From: Thermophilibacter provencensis
Lineage (GTDB): Bacteria > Actinomycetota > Coriobacteriia > Coriobacteriales > Atopobiaceae
DNA: 32,961 nt
Assembly: GCF_030372065.1 (NCBI RefSeq)
Contig: NZ_JAUDEA010000019.1
Span: 1 to 32,961, forward strand
Direction of reading: 5' to 3'
Shown: positions 1 to 8,627 of the stretch, piece by piece
Layout: each line of letters opens with the position of its first letter
How positions within the stretch are numbered: position 1 is the first letter of the stretch
Made by a program: the position numbers and the translations under genes
The notes under the pieces: model-generated
What the model saw: the letters and a program-made list of their open reading frames with translations, nothing else
Database searches by the model: none
What the model was told of the DNA's origin: nothing

Positions 1-6
1 AGCCAG

Positions 7-35
7 GGTCTGGGCGGAGCTTCGCGCCCCAGACC
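7..35. other. Stem-loop at the window edge
   Basis: GGTCTGGG (7-14) pairs with CCCAGACC (28-35) around a GC-rich loop. No T-run follows on either strand, so it is only a possible terminator of a gene lying outside the window. Just downstream, positions 55-77 (a run of A, then CGTCCCCTTTTGACA) resemble the outer end of the long palindromes seen near 17,892-18,101, and may be a remnant of that family. Confidence 0.3.
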
Positions 36-90
36 TGTCCCAAAAACTCTGAGCGAAAAAACACGTCCCCTTTTGACAGATGGGAGACAC

Positions 91-924
91 ATGCACGGAA
101 TGCACGCACGCCTGCCGAAGAACTTCGTCCTCGAGGAGCGCCTCGAGCGCTACGGACAGGTAATAGAGCTCGACCCGGCACTTTGGCGCGGACGCTGGGG
201 CGAGGCGTGTGCCCCGCTTGGGGCGAGGTCCTTCTCGGAGGTTCGCCTTGACCTTGGCTGCGGCAAGGGCGCCTTTGCCATTGAGGCGGCGCGGCGCGAA
301 CCGGACGTTCTCTTCGTTGCCATGGACTCCGAGCCCGTCTGCGTTGCCTACGCAGCGCAGCACGTCTGCGAGAGCGGTCTTCCCAACGTTGTGGTGGTTC
401 CCGGAAACGGCATGCGCGTGCGCGAGTTCTTCTCGCCGGGCGAGCTCTCGCGCATCTACCTGAACTTTCCCACACCGTTCCCGCGCAAGCGCGACGCCGG
501 GAAGCGCATGGCGTGCATGGAGCGCCTGCTCGACTTTCGCGACGTCCTTTCCGCGGGCGCCGAGGTGCGCCTGCGGACGGACAGCCAGCCGCTCTTTGAC
601 TTCATGCTCACGCAGGTGCCTCTTGCGGGCTACGACCTGCTCTGGACGAGCCGGGACGCGCGTGCGGACTTTCCTGACGAGCCCTCGAGCGAGTACGAGG
701 AGCGCCTAGGCGCGCAGGGGGCATGCGTCTACGCGCTTGCCGCCACGCCCGGGGAGCTGCCCGAGCACATCGAGCAGACGGCCGAGCTCTCGCTGGCGGA
801 GTATCTCCCGCATGACCTCGCCGAGCTTGAGAGCCTTGGATATGCGCCGCACGGCATGCAGGCGACCGTCGTGAACCTTCGCAACCGAGCGAGCAGGAAG
901 GCGGCACGCGAGGCGACCTCCTGA
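91..924 (+). CDS. trmB: tRNA (guanine-N7)-methyltransferase, TrmB family
   Basis: This enzyme is expected to methylate N7 of G46 in the tRNA variable loop using S-adenosylmethionine. The protein has the class I methyltransferase SAM loop LDLGCGKGAF near residue 55. It has the TrmB signature NFPTPFPRKRDAGKR, equivalent to the usual NFPDPWPKKRH, and a following RTDSQPLFDF segment typical of the family. The start chosen is ATG at 91, because GGGAG at 82-86 is a suitable ribosome binding site. A TTG at 73 and an ATG at 100 are in frame. At about 277 residues it is longer than many TrmB proteins (about 210-240), with an extended C-terminus. It is the only gene here on its strand before the DUF3825-like gene, about 100 bp downstream. 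The family call is strong; the start is moderately sure. Confidence 0.88.
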   Translation: MHGMHARLPKNFVLEERLERYGQVIELDPALWRGRWGEACAPLGARSFSEVRLDLGCGKGAFAIEAARREPDVLFVAMDSEPVCVAYAAQHVCESGLPNVVVVPGNGMRVREFFSPGELSRIYLNFPTPFPRKRDAGKRMACMERLLDFRDVLSAGAEVRLRTDSQPLFDFMLTQVPLAGYDLLWTSRDARADFPDEPSSEYEERLGAQGACVYALAATPGELPEHIEQTAELSLAEYLPHDLAELESLGYAPHGMQATVVNLRNRASRKAAREATS

Positions 925-1026
925 CCGCTCGGGGATTTTGTGGGTCCGCGGCCTCCTTTGGGTAGTAAGGTAGAAGACCGCACTTTCCGCGCCACGTGCG
1001 CGCCCACGTTGTGAGAAGAGGCCGCC

Positions 1027-2703
1027 ATGCCCAAAATAACCCCTGGTAACAGGCTGTATCTATACCAACTGCTCTCCCGTGAGCTTGGGATGAGGAAGCA
1101 GACCCTGCTGCCGCGCGCAGAGGAGGCCCTTCTTTCCGACGGCCTATGCCCCGAGGACCTGGGCTGCTCGGACATGCGCGAGCTGTGCGAGCAGCTCGGC
1201 GAGTTCATCAAGCTCACGGTCTTCAAGAAGGGATACGTCTACGCCACGGTCTTTGAGAACGAGGAGTACGACCGCGCGCTCGCAAAGCTTTCCGATGGGA
1301 CCGGCGAGAAGGGCTCGGCGAGCGGTAAGCCCTGGAAGCGCAAGCGCGGCGCGAAGGCGCTGAAACCGGTGAAGCCGCGGCATGTGGAGCGCGTGGTTGA
1401 GGTGCCGGAGGAGGTTGCGGCGGAGCCGGAGGTCGAGGCTGCGACCGACCTGACAAACGAGCCTGAGGTCGCAGCTGATGTTGAGCCGGAGGTGGAGGTT
1501 GCGGCGGAGCCGGAGGTGGAGGCTGCACCGGAGCCCGAGCCCGAGGCTGAGCCGGAACCCGAGATTACGCCCGAGCCGGAACCGGAGCCCGAGCCGGAAC
1601 CGGAGCCCGCTCCCAAGCCTACGATCTCGCTTACCATCACCTATGTGCCCGAAGCCGACCCTGAGCCGCAGGTCATCCCTGAACAGGCGCACATCGAGCC
1701 GGAGCCCGCGCCCGCGGCGGCGCGCATCCAAAGCGACCTCCCGCAGGACTTCCACACGGACGTGCGGTGCTCGAGCGAGCAGCTCAGCATCCTCTACCAG
1801 GCGCTTCCGAGCGACGTTGACCCCATGGCAACGCTCGAGGAGGACTTCCGCGTTGCCCGCTCAACGGGCGCGCTCGAGGGAACGCGCAGCAACGTGACGT
1901 TTGCTCTGCGCTACCTGCAGCCCGATGGCGTCACGCCCGTTCGCGTCACGCTCCGCAGGTCGGCTCGCGCCGTCGCGGGAAAGCGCTGGGCGCTCACTGA
2001 GGTCGATGCCGGCAGCCTCGATGACATTGACCTCGACGGACTGGCGGAGACCAAGCGAGGCGCCTGGCACGCCTTTGCCAGCGAGGGAGACATTACCGAT
2101 CCCGAGCGGGCCTTTGCCCAGATGGTTGCCATCGGCTCCTGGGACGATGCGCTGCAGCGGCTCGCTCAGCTCGCCGCGCCCGAGAGCTGGGGCGATAACC
2201 TCTATATCTTGCGTGACTACCTCACCATGACATTTGCTCGAGTCCGTGCTCAGGGTGCGCTTCTCATCCTCCCAGACGGATCAAGCGCCGAGTTTGACAC
2301 GAGGCTTCTCACGGCATCGGGCGAGCCCATCTTTGCTCACCTCTCCCCCCTTGCTGGGGACATTCCCTGGCAGCTTGACGACTTCTCAACAACCGGCGCT
2401 GCGCAGCCCGCTCGCTACGTTGCCTCACTCGCCGAGATGGCGTTTGACACATCGCTTGCCGCGCCCGCCTTCTGGGGACGCGCATTCGTCGAGCGCAACC
2501 CTCGCCTTGCGACCTCGGCCTACGATCCCATCGCCGACAAGGTGGTGCTGCTCGTTCCCGACGAGGGCGACGCGCTCGCGCTCCTACCCACGGCCGACAG
2601 CTACGAGGTGGCAGCGCGTCTTGAGCTCCCCGACGCCTACGCCTGCGCGCGCGTCGTGAGCTCCGGGCAACCTGGCTGGCTCTCCGCTGGCGCAGGCGTC
2701 TAG
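1027..2703 (+). CDS. DUF3825-like protein with Glu-Pro-rich linker
   Basis: The 558-residue protein has three parts. An N-terminal basic region (residues 1-90) carries a [24 protein letters not shown] segment. A low-complexity acidic linker (about 125-225) consists of repeated EPE, EVE and PEP units. The C-terminal half (about 235-550) includes [13 protein letters not shown] followed by [20 protein letters not shown], which resembles DUF3825 proteins, whose function is unknown. The same N-terminal style is known from coriobacterial relatives. The start at 1027 is supported by GAGAAGAGG just upstream. No signal peptide or membrane segment is seen, so it should be cytoplasmic. The linker DNA is a degenerate tandem repeat and probably varies in length between strains. 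The domain call is from memory of the family pattern and is only moderately sure. Confidence 0.6.
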   Translation: MPKITPGNRLYLYQLLSRELGMRKQTLLPRAEEALLSDGLCPEDLGCSDMRELCEQLGEFIKLTVFKKGYVYATVFENEEYDRALAKLSDGTGEKGSASGKPWKRKRGAKALKPVKPRHVERVVEVPEEVAAEPEVEAATDLTNEPEVAADVEPEVEVAAEPEVEAAPEPEPEAEPEPEITPEPEPEPEPEPEPAPKPTISLTITYVPEADPEPQVIPEQAHIEPEPAPAAARIQSDLPQDFHTDVRCSSEQLSILYQALPSDVDPMATLEEDFRVARSTGALEGTRSNVTFALRYLQPDGVTPVRVTLRRSARAVAGKRWALTEVDAGSLDDIDLDGLAETKRGAWHAFASEGDITDPERAFAQMVAIGSWDDALQRLAQLAAPESWGDNLYILRDYLTMTFARVRAQGALLILPDGSSAEFDTRLLTASGEPIFAHLSPLAGDIPWQLDDFSTTGAAQPARYVASLAEMAFDTSLAAPAFWGRAFVERNPRLATSAYDPIADKVVLLVPDEGDALALLPTADSYEVAARLELPDAYACARVVSSGQPGWLSAGAGV

Positions 2704-2721
2704 CCCTCATAAGGTATTTGG

Positions 2722-2921
2722 TCCTTCGTGTAGCGTAGCGTCATCTGCCGTCGAAAAACGCTCCTTCGTGTAGCACCATTCTTGGGGGTATCGAAGTAGC
2801 CAACTGGGCTTTTCTGCGGTTCTCCCCTGGCGATACTCCGCTGTCACAGCGCTGGGGCCGTTTTTTGCGCTACACGAAGGAGCTTTTTTCTTCAAAGAGC
2901 GGGCTCACGCTACACGAAAGG
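2722..2921. repeat. Symmetric set of four GCTACACGAAGG repeats
   Basis: Two copies of GCTACACGAAGGA read on the minus strand (2722-2734 and 2762-2774). Two copies, the last slightly altered, read on the plus strand (2869-2881 and 2909-2921). Within each pair the starts are exactly 40 bp apart, and the two pairs are mirror images around about 2822. The inner copies form a perfect 15-bp inverted repeat (2760-2774 against 2869-2883). A run of T follows each inner copy in its own reading direction. Small reading frames across this stretch show repeated YTKE and TLHE strings only because they read through the repeats. It fills the gap between the DUF3825-like gene and icd, so it could act as a terminator or operator, or be a repeat of mobile origin. 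Confidence 0.75.
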
Positions 2922-3027
2922 CCTTTTATCGAGCGGAGAACTGTATCCGGCACGTCTCATGTTCCCAACGAGCACCGCCCTCGTGCTACGCTCGTTGCGG
3001 CAAAAGACGCGACGCTTGGAGGCACGC

Positions 3028-4242
3028 ATGGCCAAGATCGAGATGAAGACCCCGCTCGTCGAGATGGACGGCGACGAGATGACCCGCATCATCTGGCAGA
3101 TCATCAAAGACGAGCTCATCTGCCCCTACGTTGACCTCAAGACCGAGTACTACGACCTCGGCCTTGAGTATCGCGACAAGACCAACGACCAGGTCACCAT
3201 TGACTCCGCCGAGGCCACCAAGCGCTTGGGCGTGGCCGTCAAGTGTGCCACTATCACCCCCAACGCCGCGCGCGTTGAGGAGTACGGCCTCAAGCAGATG
3301 TGGAAGAGCCCCAACGGCACGATCCGCGCGCTGCTCGACGGCACGGTCTTCCGCGCGCCCATCGTAGTCAAGGGCATCGACCCGGTGGTGAGCTGCTGGA
3401 AGAAGCCCATCACCATCGCGCGTCACGCCTACGGCGACGTCTACAAGAACGCCGAGATGCGCATCGACGGCCCCGGCAAGGTGGAGCTCGTCTACACCGC
3501 CGCGGACGGCACCGAGCGCCGCGAGCTCGTCCACGTCTTCGACGGCCCGGGCGTGGTCCAGGGCCAGCACAACCTCGACGCCTCCATCGAGAGCTTTGCC
3601 CGCAGCTGTTTTGAGTACGCGCTCTCCACGGGCCAGGACCTCTGGTTTGCCACCAAGGACACGATCTCCAAGACCTACGACCACCGCTTCAAGGACGTCT
3701 TCGCGGACATCTACGAGGCGGAGTACCGCGAGCGCTTTGAGGCGGCCGGCATCGAGTACTTCTACACGCTGATCGACGACGCCGTGGCCCGCGTGGTCAA
3801 GTCCGAGGGCGGCTTCATCTGGGCCTGCAAGAACTACGACGGCGACGTCATGAGCGACATGCTGTCCTCGGCCTTTGGCAGCCTTGCGATGATGACCTCG
3901 GTGCTCGTGAGCCCGCACGGCTACTTTGAGTACGAGGCCGCGCACGGCACCGTGCAGCGTCACTACTACAAGCACCTGCGCGGGGAGGCAACGTCCACCA
4001 ACTCCGTGGCCACGATCTTTGCCTGGACGGGGGCTCTTCGCAAGCGCGGTGAGCTGGATGAGCTGCCCGAGCTCGTGGACTTTGCCAACCGCCTGGAGGC
4101 CGCCACGATCCACACGATCGAGTCCGGCCGCATGACGGGCGACCTCGCGCGCATTACGTCGCTGGAGAACCCCGAGACGCTCGGCACCCGCGAGTTCATC
4201 CTCGCCATCCGCGAGACGCTGGACGCCGAGGCCGCAGCATAA
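3028..4242 (+). CDS. icd: NADP-dependent isocitrate dehydrogenase
   Basis: This TCA-cycle enzyme oxidatively decarboxylates isocitrate to 2-oxoglutarate and provides NADPH and the precursor of glutamate. The 404-residue length and features fit the homodimeric family shared with eukaryotic IDH. These features include [11 protein letters not shown] near the N-terminus, the substrate loop segment [19 protein letters not shown], the YTLIDDAVA and [10 protein letters not shown] segments that carry metal-binding aspartates, and [10 protein letters not shown] near the coenzyme site. The start is ATG 3028, with CTTGGAGG a few bases upstream. The open frame extends further upstream to 2959 but has no ribosome binding site there. 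The upstream gap carries the symmetric GCTACACGAAGG repeats. The 3' end runs into a palindrome-family element shared with the converging GNAT gene. Confidence 0.95.
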   Translation: MAKIEMKTPLVEMDGDEMTRIIWQIIKDELICPYVDLKTEYYDLGLEYRDKTNDQVTIDSAEATKRLGVAVKCATITPNAARVEEYGLKQMWKSPNGTIRALLDGTVFRAPIVVKGIDPVVSCWKKPITIARHAYGDVYKNAEMRIDGPGKVELVYTAADGTERRELVHVFDGPGVVQGQHNLDASIESFARSCFEYALSTGQDLWFATKDTISKTYDHRFKDVFADIYEAEYRERFEAAGIEYFYTLIDDAVARVVKSEGGFIWACKNYDGDVMSDMLSSAFGSLAMMTSVLVSPHGYFEYEAAHGTVQRHYYKHLRGEATSTNSVATIFAWTGALRKRGELDELPELVDFANRLEAATIHTIESGRMTGDLARITSLENPETLGTREFILAIRETLDAEAAA

Positions 4243-4245
4243 GTG

Positions 4246-4298
4246 TGACAAAGGTGACAGGGTAAACTGTCATGACCCCGTCGCCCCTGTCACCACCC
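4246..4298. repeat. Short hybrid copy of the TGACA palindrome family
   Basis: The left part carries the TGACAAAGG-TGACAGGG block (from 4246). The right part carries the CCCCGTCGCCCCTGTCACC block seen as the outer layer of the longer elements. GGTGACAGGG (4253-4262) pairs perfectly with CCCTGTCACC (4285-4294). The element sits exactly between the converging icd and GNAT genes, and its right part supplies the TGA stop of the GNAT gene (4290-4292). It may act as a shared terminator. It looks like an incomplete or recombined member of the family. Confidence 0.7.
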
Positions 4299-4850
4299 TT
4301 GCAACGCGCGCCACTCGTCCTCGAGAAGGGCCATCAGGACGTCGTCGCAGTAGCCGTCTCCCAGCCAGATGGCATCACGCAGAACCCCCTCGACGCGAAA
4401 GCCGGCCTTCTCGTAGACGTGTTGCGCCCGAGGGTTTATCGAAAACACGTCGAGCTCAAGGCGGTGCAGGCCGAGCTCGCCGAAGGCAAAGTCGCGTGTG
4501 GTCTCCACAGCCCACGTCCCCAGACCGTGCCCGCGCGCCACCGCACCGAAAAGCGCAATGCGGTAGTTTGCGCTGCGGGCGTCCCAATCGGTCTCGTTGA
4601 TGACGCTCTCCCCTACCACGCGACCTTCGGGACCAATCAGCAGCAGGTCATAGCGGTTGGGATTGTCCACACAACGCAGAAAGAAGTCAACGACCTCGGC
4701 CCGCTCGTAGTGATCCTTGCTCCCCGTGAGCCGCGCGCCCTCAGGGTCAAACTCGCAAAAGCCCGCCCAATACGCGTCCACGTCCTCCGCGCACGCCTGC
4801 CTAAGCACGTATCCGTCCGCGCGCCTCCAGCATGGACTCAGCTTTCCCAT
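4290..4850 (-). CDS. GNAT family N-acetyltransferase, RimJ/RimL-like
   Basis: This is a predicted acetyl-CoA-dependent acetyltransferase of the RimJ/RimL type; the substrate cannot be told from sequence. The protein shows the family order: an N-terminal LRQACAEDVDAYW segment, a central VVGESVINETDWDARSANYRIAL strand, the acetyl-CoA loop region RGHGLGTWAVETTRDFAF, and the C-terminal NPRAQHVYEKAGFRVEG motif that is diagnostic of this subgroup. The start is ATG 4850, with AGGAGG overlapping the stop of the upstream DUF218 gene, giving about 186 residues. The 8-bp gap to that gene indicates co-transcription with it and probably with the PurF-like gene. The last codons and the stop lie inside a palindrome-family repeat. 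Confidence 0.88.
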   Translation of the reverse strand: MGKLSPCWRRADGYVLRQACAEDVDAYWAGFCEFDPEGARLTGSKDHYERAEVVDFFLRCVDNPNRYDLLLIGPEGRVVGESVINETDWDARSANYRIALFGAVARGHGLGTWAVETTRDFAFGELGLHRLELDVFSINPRAQHVYEKAGFRVEGVLRDAIWLGDGYCDDVLMALLEDEWRALQGW

Positions 4851-4858
4851 AGACCCTC

Positions 4859-5566
4859 CTAGATGTTGCCGACCACGGTGTCCTTCACGATTGCCGCGCA
4901 CTCGCGGAGCAGTGCGTGCGGCAGATAGAGCGGATTCGAGGGTGCTGCCAGGCCATGCGCACCAGCAAGGCCGTTCTTCTCGGCAATGCGGAGGGCTCGA
5001 TAGAGGTGGAAGTCGTTGGTGACCACACCCACGGAGGCACTGTCAGGAAGAAGCTCGCGCGAGTAGAGAATGTTCTCCGCCGTGGTGGTGGAGCGGCTCT
5101 CAAGTGTGATGCGGCTCTCGGAAACGCCCTGCTGGACGAGGTAGTCGTGCATCGCGACAGACTCCGTGCGGGTCTCACCGAGGCCCTGGCCACCGGAGAC
5201 GATGCAGCGCGTTTCCGGGTTGGCATCAAGGTAGTCGCGAGCGGCGTCGAGGCGCAGGCGCAGCGACTCGCTCGGCGTGCCATCTGGTCGTAGCCCCGCA
5301 CCAAGAACGATGAGGTAGTCGAGTCCCGCAGGAGGCGTCGCGGAGGCCGTGCTCCATACCATGCCGCCAAGGACGCCGGCAACGACAACCGCGGCCGTGC
5401 AGATGCCAACCACGACGCGACGGATCTTCTCGACGCGCCCCGCTGCGATGAGCGTCGCGCCGAGCGCGATCCACACGAGGAAGAACCCGCCCGCGGGATA
5501 GAGGAAGGCCATGAGGATGCCGTAAGCGGCAGAAAGAGCACCGAGAACAACGAGCACCGTGGCCAT
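4859..5566 (-). CDS. YdcF/SanA-like DUF218 membrane protein
   Basis: The 235-residue protein begins with two adjacent hydrophobic segments (about residues 2-40) and a third at about 50-72. These are followed by a DUF218 domain (about 82-235) with LDYLIVLGAGL, CIVSGGQG, SVAMHDYLVQQGV, ENILYSRELL and VGVVTNDFHLYRAL, the usual conserved blocks. Family members include SanA and YdcF, which are linked to envelope functions, with no firmly known reaction. By topology the domain should lie outside the membrane or at its surface. GAGGAGG precedes the ATG at 5566. It lies between the PurF-like gene (33 bp upstream) and the GNAT gene (8 bp downstream), so the three are likely one transcript. A functional link among them is not evident. 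Confidence 0.85.
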   Translation of the reverse strand: MATVLVVLGALSAAYGILMAFLYPAGGFFLVWIALGATLIAAGRVEKIRRVVVGICTAAVVVAGVLGGMVWSTASATPPAGLDYLIVLGAGLRPDGTPSESLRLRLDAARDYLDANPETRCIVSGGQGLGETRTESVAMHDYLVQQGVSESRITLESRSTTTAENILYSRELLPDSASVGVVTNDFHLYRALRIAEKNGLAGAHGLAAPSNPLYLPHALLRECAAIVKDTVVGNI

Positions 5567-5599
5567 AGATACCTCCTCAAAGCAATGGTTGGCGACGGG

Positions 5600-7021
5600 T
5601 TAGTCGCGGCCGTTCCAGCAGTAGGTGCAGACCTTCTTGCGGTCGATGCCAATGGCCTCGAGCATGCCGTCGAGGCTCTGGAACTCCAGGGAGTCGAAGC
5701 CCATCTCCTCGCAGATGGAGCGCAGCAGGCAGCGGCCGCGCTCGGTGCGCCCGTCGGAGTACTCGTCGAGGTGCTTCTCGCCCTCGTCACCCTCAAGCTC
5801 GCGGACCTTGCGACGGGCGATGAGCTCGTACTCGGAGCGGCTGCGGGAGAACGAGAGGAACTTGCAGCCGTACATGATGGGCGGGCAGGCGGAGCGCATA
5901 TGCACCTCGGCGGCACCGGTGTCGCGCAGGAAGTCGATCGTCTCGCGCATCTGGGTGCCGCGGACGATGGAGTCGTCCACGAGCAGCAGGCGCTTGTCGC
6001 GGATGAGCTCGGGCACCGGAATCTGCTTCATCTTGGCAACGCGGTTGCGCACCTCCTGGTTGGCCGGCATGAACGAGCGCGGCCAGGTGGGGGTGTACTT
6101 CACAAACGGACGGGCGAGCGGCACGCCGGACTCCGTCGCATAGCCAATGCCATGAGGCAGACCCGAGTCGGGCATGCCGGCCACGTAGTCGACCTCGGGG
6201 AGAAGTCCCTGCTCGCGCTCGTCGCGCGCCATGATGGCGCCGTTGCGGTAGCGCATGACCTCAACGTTGACGCCCTCGTAGTTGGAGTTGGGATAGCCGT
6301 AGTATACCCAGAGGAACGCACAGATGCGCATCTCGTCGCGCGCCGGGGAGAGGGTCTCGTAGCCATCCGCGGTGATACGCACGATCTCTGCGGAGCCCAA
6401 CTCGTACTCGTCGGCATAGCCGAGCTTGCCGTAGGCAAAGGACTCAAAGGTCACGCAGTAGCCGTCGTCGTCCTTGCCAATGAGGACGGGCAGGCGGCCC
6501 ATCTTGTCACGCGCGGCGATAAGCGTGCCGTCCTCCGTCATGATGAGCAGCGTGAGCGAGCCCTCAATCTGGTCCTGGGCGTAGCGAATACCCTCGACGA
6601 TGCTGGCCTGGGAGTTGATGAGCGCGGCAACAAGCTCGTTGACGTTGACGGCACCGGAGCCCATGGCGCCAAACTGGTGGCCCGCATTCTCAAAGCGCTC
6701 CACGAGCGCATCCTGGTTGACGACGGCGCCCACCGTGGAGATGGCATAGACGCCCAGGTGGGAGCGGACGAGCAGCGGCTGCGGGTCGTTGTCCGAAATG
6801 CAGCCCATGCCGCAGGTGCCCGTGAGGCCGGGCAGGTCGTGCTCGAACTTGGTGCGGAACGGGGTGTTCTCAATAGAGTGGATCTGGCGGTTGAAGCCGC
6901 CGCCCTCGCGGCAGGTGACCATGCCCGCGCGACGAGTTCCGAGGTGAGAGTGGTAGTCGACGCCAAAGAACACGTCCAGAGCAACGTCACGATGAGAAAC
7001 AGCGCCGAAGAACGCTCCCAT
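5600..7021 (-). CDS. PurF-like amidophosphoribosyltransferase lacking the catalytic Cys
   Basis: The protein (473 residues) has the two-domain layout of glutamine PRPP amidotransferase, the first step of purine synthesis. The phosphoribosyltransferase half is intact, with the PRPP loop LLVDDSIVRGTQMRE near residue 360 and preserved YVAGMPDSG and ARPFVKYTPTWPRSF segments. The N-terminal glutaminase half is degenerate. The protein begins MGAFFGAVS, where true PurF has Cys directly after Met (MCGIFG), and the usual HxRYST and NGNLTN blocks are not recognisable. The start at 7021 is well supported by GGAGG at a 4-base distance, so no upstream Cys-bearing start is expected. It may use ammonia, work with a partner glutaminase, or have another role, so no symbol is given. 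Similar Cys-less proteins are, from memory, present in Clostridia and Coriobacteriia. Confidence 0.85.
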   Translation of the reverse strand: MGAFFGAVSHRDVALDVFFGVDYHSHLGTRRAGMVTCREGGGFNRQIHSIENTPFRTKFEHDLPGLTGTCGMGCISDNDPQPLLVRSHLGVYAISTVGAVVNQDALVERFENAGHQFGAMGSGAVNVNELVAALINSQASIVEGIRYAQDQIEGSLTLLIMTEDGTLIAARDKMGRLPVLIGKDDDGYCVTFESFAYGKLGYADEYELGSAEIVRITADGYETLSPARDEMRICAFLWVYYGYPNSNYEGVNVEVMRYRNGAIMARDEREQGLLPEVDYVAGMPDSGLPHGIGYATESGVPLARPFVKYTPTWPRSFMPANQEVRNRVAKMKQIPVPELIRDKRLLLVDDSIVRGTQMRETIDFLRDTGAAEVHMRSACPPIMYGCKFLSFSRSRSEYELIARRKVRELEGDEGEKHLDEYSDGRTERGRCLLRSICEEMGFDSLEFQSLDGMLEAIGIDRKKVCTYCWNGRD

Positions 7022-7342
7022 GATACCTCCGTCTACGAGCGGGTTTGCCGGGTGGCGGGACCATATGAGTATAGCTGCACGCCCTTCTCGGCAGGGTCCT
7101 GAAAGAGGACTGTCGCATTTTGACACATTGTGCAACATGATGCCGGAGTTGGGGCGGCTCCTCTCGAGGGTATGTATGCCGTCAAGAAACCGATGCGGTT
7201 CAAGCGACGCCATGAGCTAGGGCTTTGCACATCCGCATCCCCTGAGCATCCTCTGAAAAACTTTTAATTGTGTACCTACCCTCGCCACAGCGTCGTCGTG
7301 CGATATGCTGTTGCAAGCAGAACCCCAAACAGAGGAGGCGCC
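7022..7342. promoter_or_regulatory. Divergent promoter region between the PurF-like gene and pfk
   Basis: This 321-bp gap separates two genes reading outward. TATACT on the minus strand (7069-7074) is a candidate -10 box, 47 bp before the PurF-like start, but I see no good -35 partner. TATGCT on the plus strand (7304-7309) is a weak -10 candidate for the phosphofructokinase gene, about 33 bp before its start. No convincing regulatory inverted repeat, riboswitch or small gene was recognised, and short open frames here lack ribosome binding sites. Confidence 0.3.
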
Positions 7343-8536
7343 ATGTCGCGCGAGAAGTACGTGCTGGTTGGACAGTCGGGCGGGCCCACGGCCGCCATCA
7401 ACTCGAGCCTTGCCGGCGTCATTGCCGCGGGCATTCTGGAGGGCGCTCGCGTGGAGGGCATGCGCTACGGCATCCAGGGCTTTCTCGACGGCAACTCCGT
7501 CCGCCTAGATGAGGCCTTTGTGAGCAGGGTCGACCTCGAGCTGCTGAGAAACACCCCCGCGAGCTGGCTGGGGAGCTGCCGCTTCAAGCTGCCCGACCCC
7601 TCCCAGGACGATGCCGTCTACCAGCGCCTCTTTGAGCGCTTTGACGAGGTTGGCGCCACGGCCGTCCTCTACATCGGCGGCAATGACTCCATGGACACCA
7701 TCGCCAAGCTCGGCGCATACGGCAGCGCGCACGGAAGCGACATCCGCTTCATCGGCGTACCCAAGACCATTGACAACGACCTCGTTGGCACCGACCACAC
7801 GCCCGGATACGGCAGCGCCGCGCGCTTTGTTGCCACGGCCATGAACGAGATCGCCTATGACGCCGACGTTTACAACCTAAAGAGCGTCACCTTTGTTGAG
7901 ATCATGGGACGCGACGCCGGCTGGCTCGCCGCTTCGAGCGCGCTCTCCTTCGTGGAGCCGGACGTGGTGCTCCTCCCCGAGGTTCCACTTGACGAGGAGG
8001 CGCTCCTGGAGCGCATCTCCACGACCCTTGGCGAGAAGAACACCGTGATGGTGGGCGTGAGCGAGGGCGTTCGCGCAGCCGACGGCAGCCTCATCTGCGA
8101 GCGCGCCACTTCGGGCGCCGGCGTCGACGAGTTTGGCCACCTGGCCATGCTCTCCGGCGCGAGCCGCTATCTTGCCGCCCTCACGAAGCAGCGTCTTGGC
8201 TGCAAGGCGCGCGCCGTTGAGCTCTCAACGCTCCAGCGCTGCGCGAGCTACGTGGCGAGCAGGACCGACCTCAACGAGGCGTATGACGTGGGGCACGCCG
8301 CCGTGGAGGCCGCCTTTGCGGGCGAGACCACCAAGATGTGCGCAATCGAGCGCGTCTCGGACAAGCCCTATGAGTCCCGCACGAAGCTGGTGGACGTGCT
8401 CTCCGTTGCCAACCAGGTGAGAAACGTCCCGCGCGAGTGGATTGCCGCTGACGGCATGGGCGTGACGCCCGAGCTGATCGCATACATGAAGCCGCTCGTC
8501 GGGGAGCTTCCCGCCCAGCTCGCCACGCTGGACTAA
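7343..8536 (+). CDS. PPi-type 6-phosphofructokinase
   Basis: The enzyme phosphorylates fructose 6-phosphate to the 1,6-bisphosphate in glycolysis, probably with pyrophosphate rather than ATP and hence reversibly. The 397-residue protein has VLVGQSGGPTAAINSSLAGV at the N-terminus, GGNDSMDT (the phosphoryl-donor region) and PKTIDNDL, where the Lys preceding TIDND is typical of PPi-dependent forms. It also has the FVEIMGRDAGWLAA and GVSEGVR segments. ATP-type enzymes are usually about 320 residues with GGDGS and PGTIDND. The start is ATG 7343, preceded by AGAGGAGG; an upstream in-frame start has no ribosome binding site. The 3' end is followed at once by a 36-bp-arm palindrome shared with the converging thioesterase gene. 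The donor specificity is inferred from motifs only. Confidence 0.9.
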   Translation: MSREKYVLVGQSGGPTAAINSSLAGVIAAGILEGARVEGMRYGIQGFLDGNSVRLDEAFVSRVDLELLRNTPASWLGSCRFKLPDPSQDDAVYQRLFERFDEVGATAVLYIGGNDSMDTIAKLGAYGSAHGSDIRFIGVPKTIDNDLVGTDHTPGYGSAARFVATAMNEIAYDADVYNLKSVTFVEIMGRDAGWLAASSALSFVEPDVVLLPEVPLDEEALLERISTTLGEKNTVMVGVSEGVRAADGSLICERATSGAGVDEFGHLAMLSGASRYLAALTKQRLGCKARAVELSTLQRCASYVASRTDLNEAYDVGHAAVEAAFAGETTKMCAIERVSDKPYESRTKLVDVLSVANQVRNVPREWIAADGMGVTPELIAYMKPLVGELPAQLATLD

Positions 8537-8551
8537 CGGCGACGGGGGCAG

Positions 8552-8627
8552 GTGATGACAAAGGTGACAGGGTGAGTTGTCATGAAATACGTTTCATGAC
8601 AACTCACCCTGTCACCTTTGTCATCAC
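8552..8627. repeat. Perfect palindrome with 36-bp arms
   Basis: The left arm (8552-8587) and right arm (8592-8627) are perfect reverse complements around a 4-base TACG loop. Each arm contains the TGACAAAGG-TGACAGGG block of the dispersed family. The element lies between the converging phosphofructokinase and thioesterase genes, and the right arm supplies the TGA stop of the thioesterase gene (8624-8626). It would form a very stable hairpin in RNA from either strand, so a two-way terminator or mRNA 3' stabiliser is plausible, although there is no T-run. Confidence 0.9.

Noticed and set aside
2707..2895. Small genes across the GCTACACGAAGG repeats (both strands)
   Set aside because: They have no ribosome binding site, and their repeated YTKE/TLHE text is a by-product of the DNA repeats.
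5585..7102. 505-residue plus-strand open frame opposite the PurF-like gene
   Set aside because: It is an antisense shadow; the minus strand has the conserved protein with a proper ribosome binding site.
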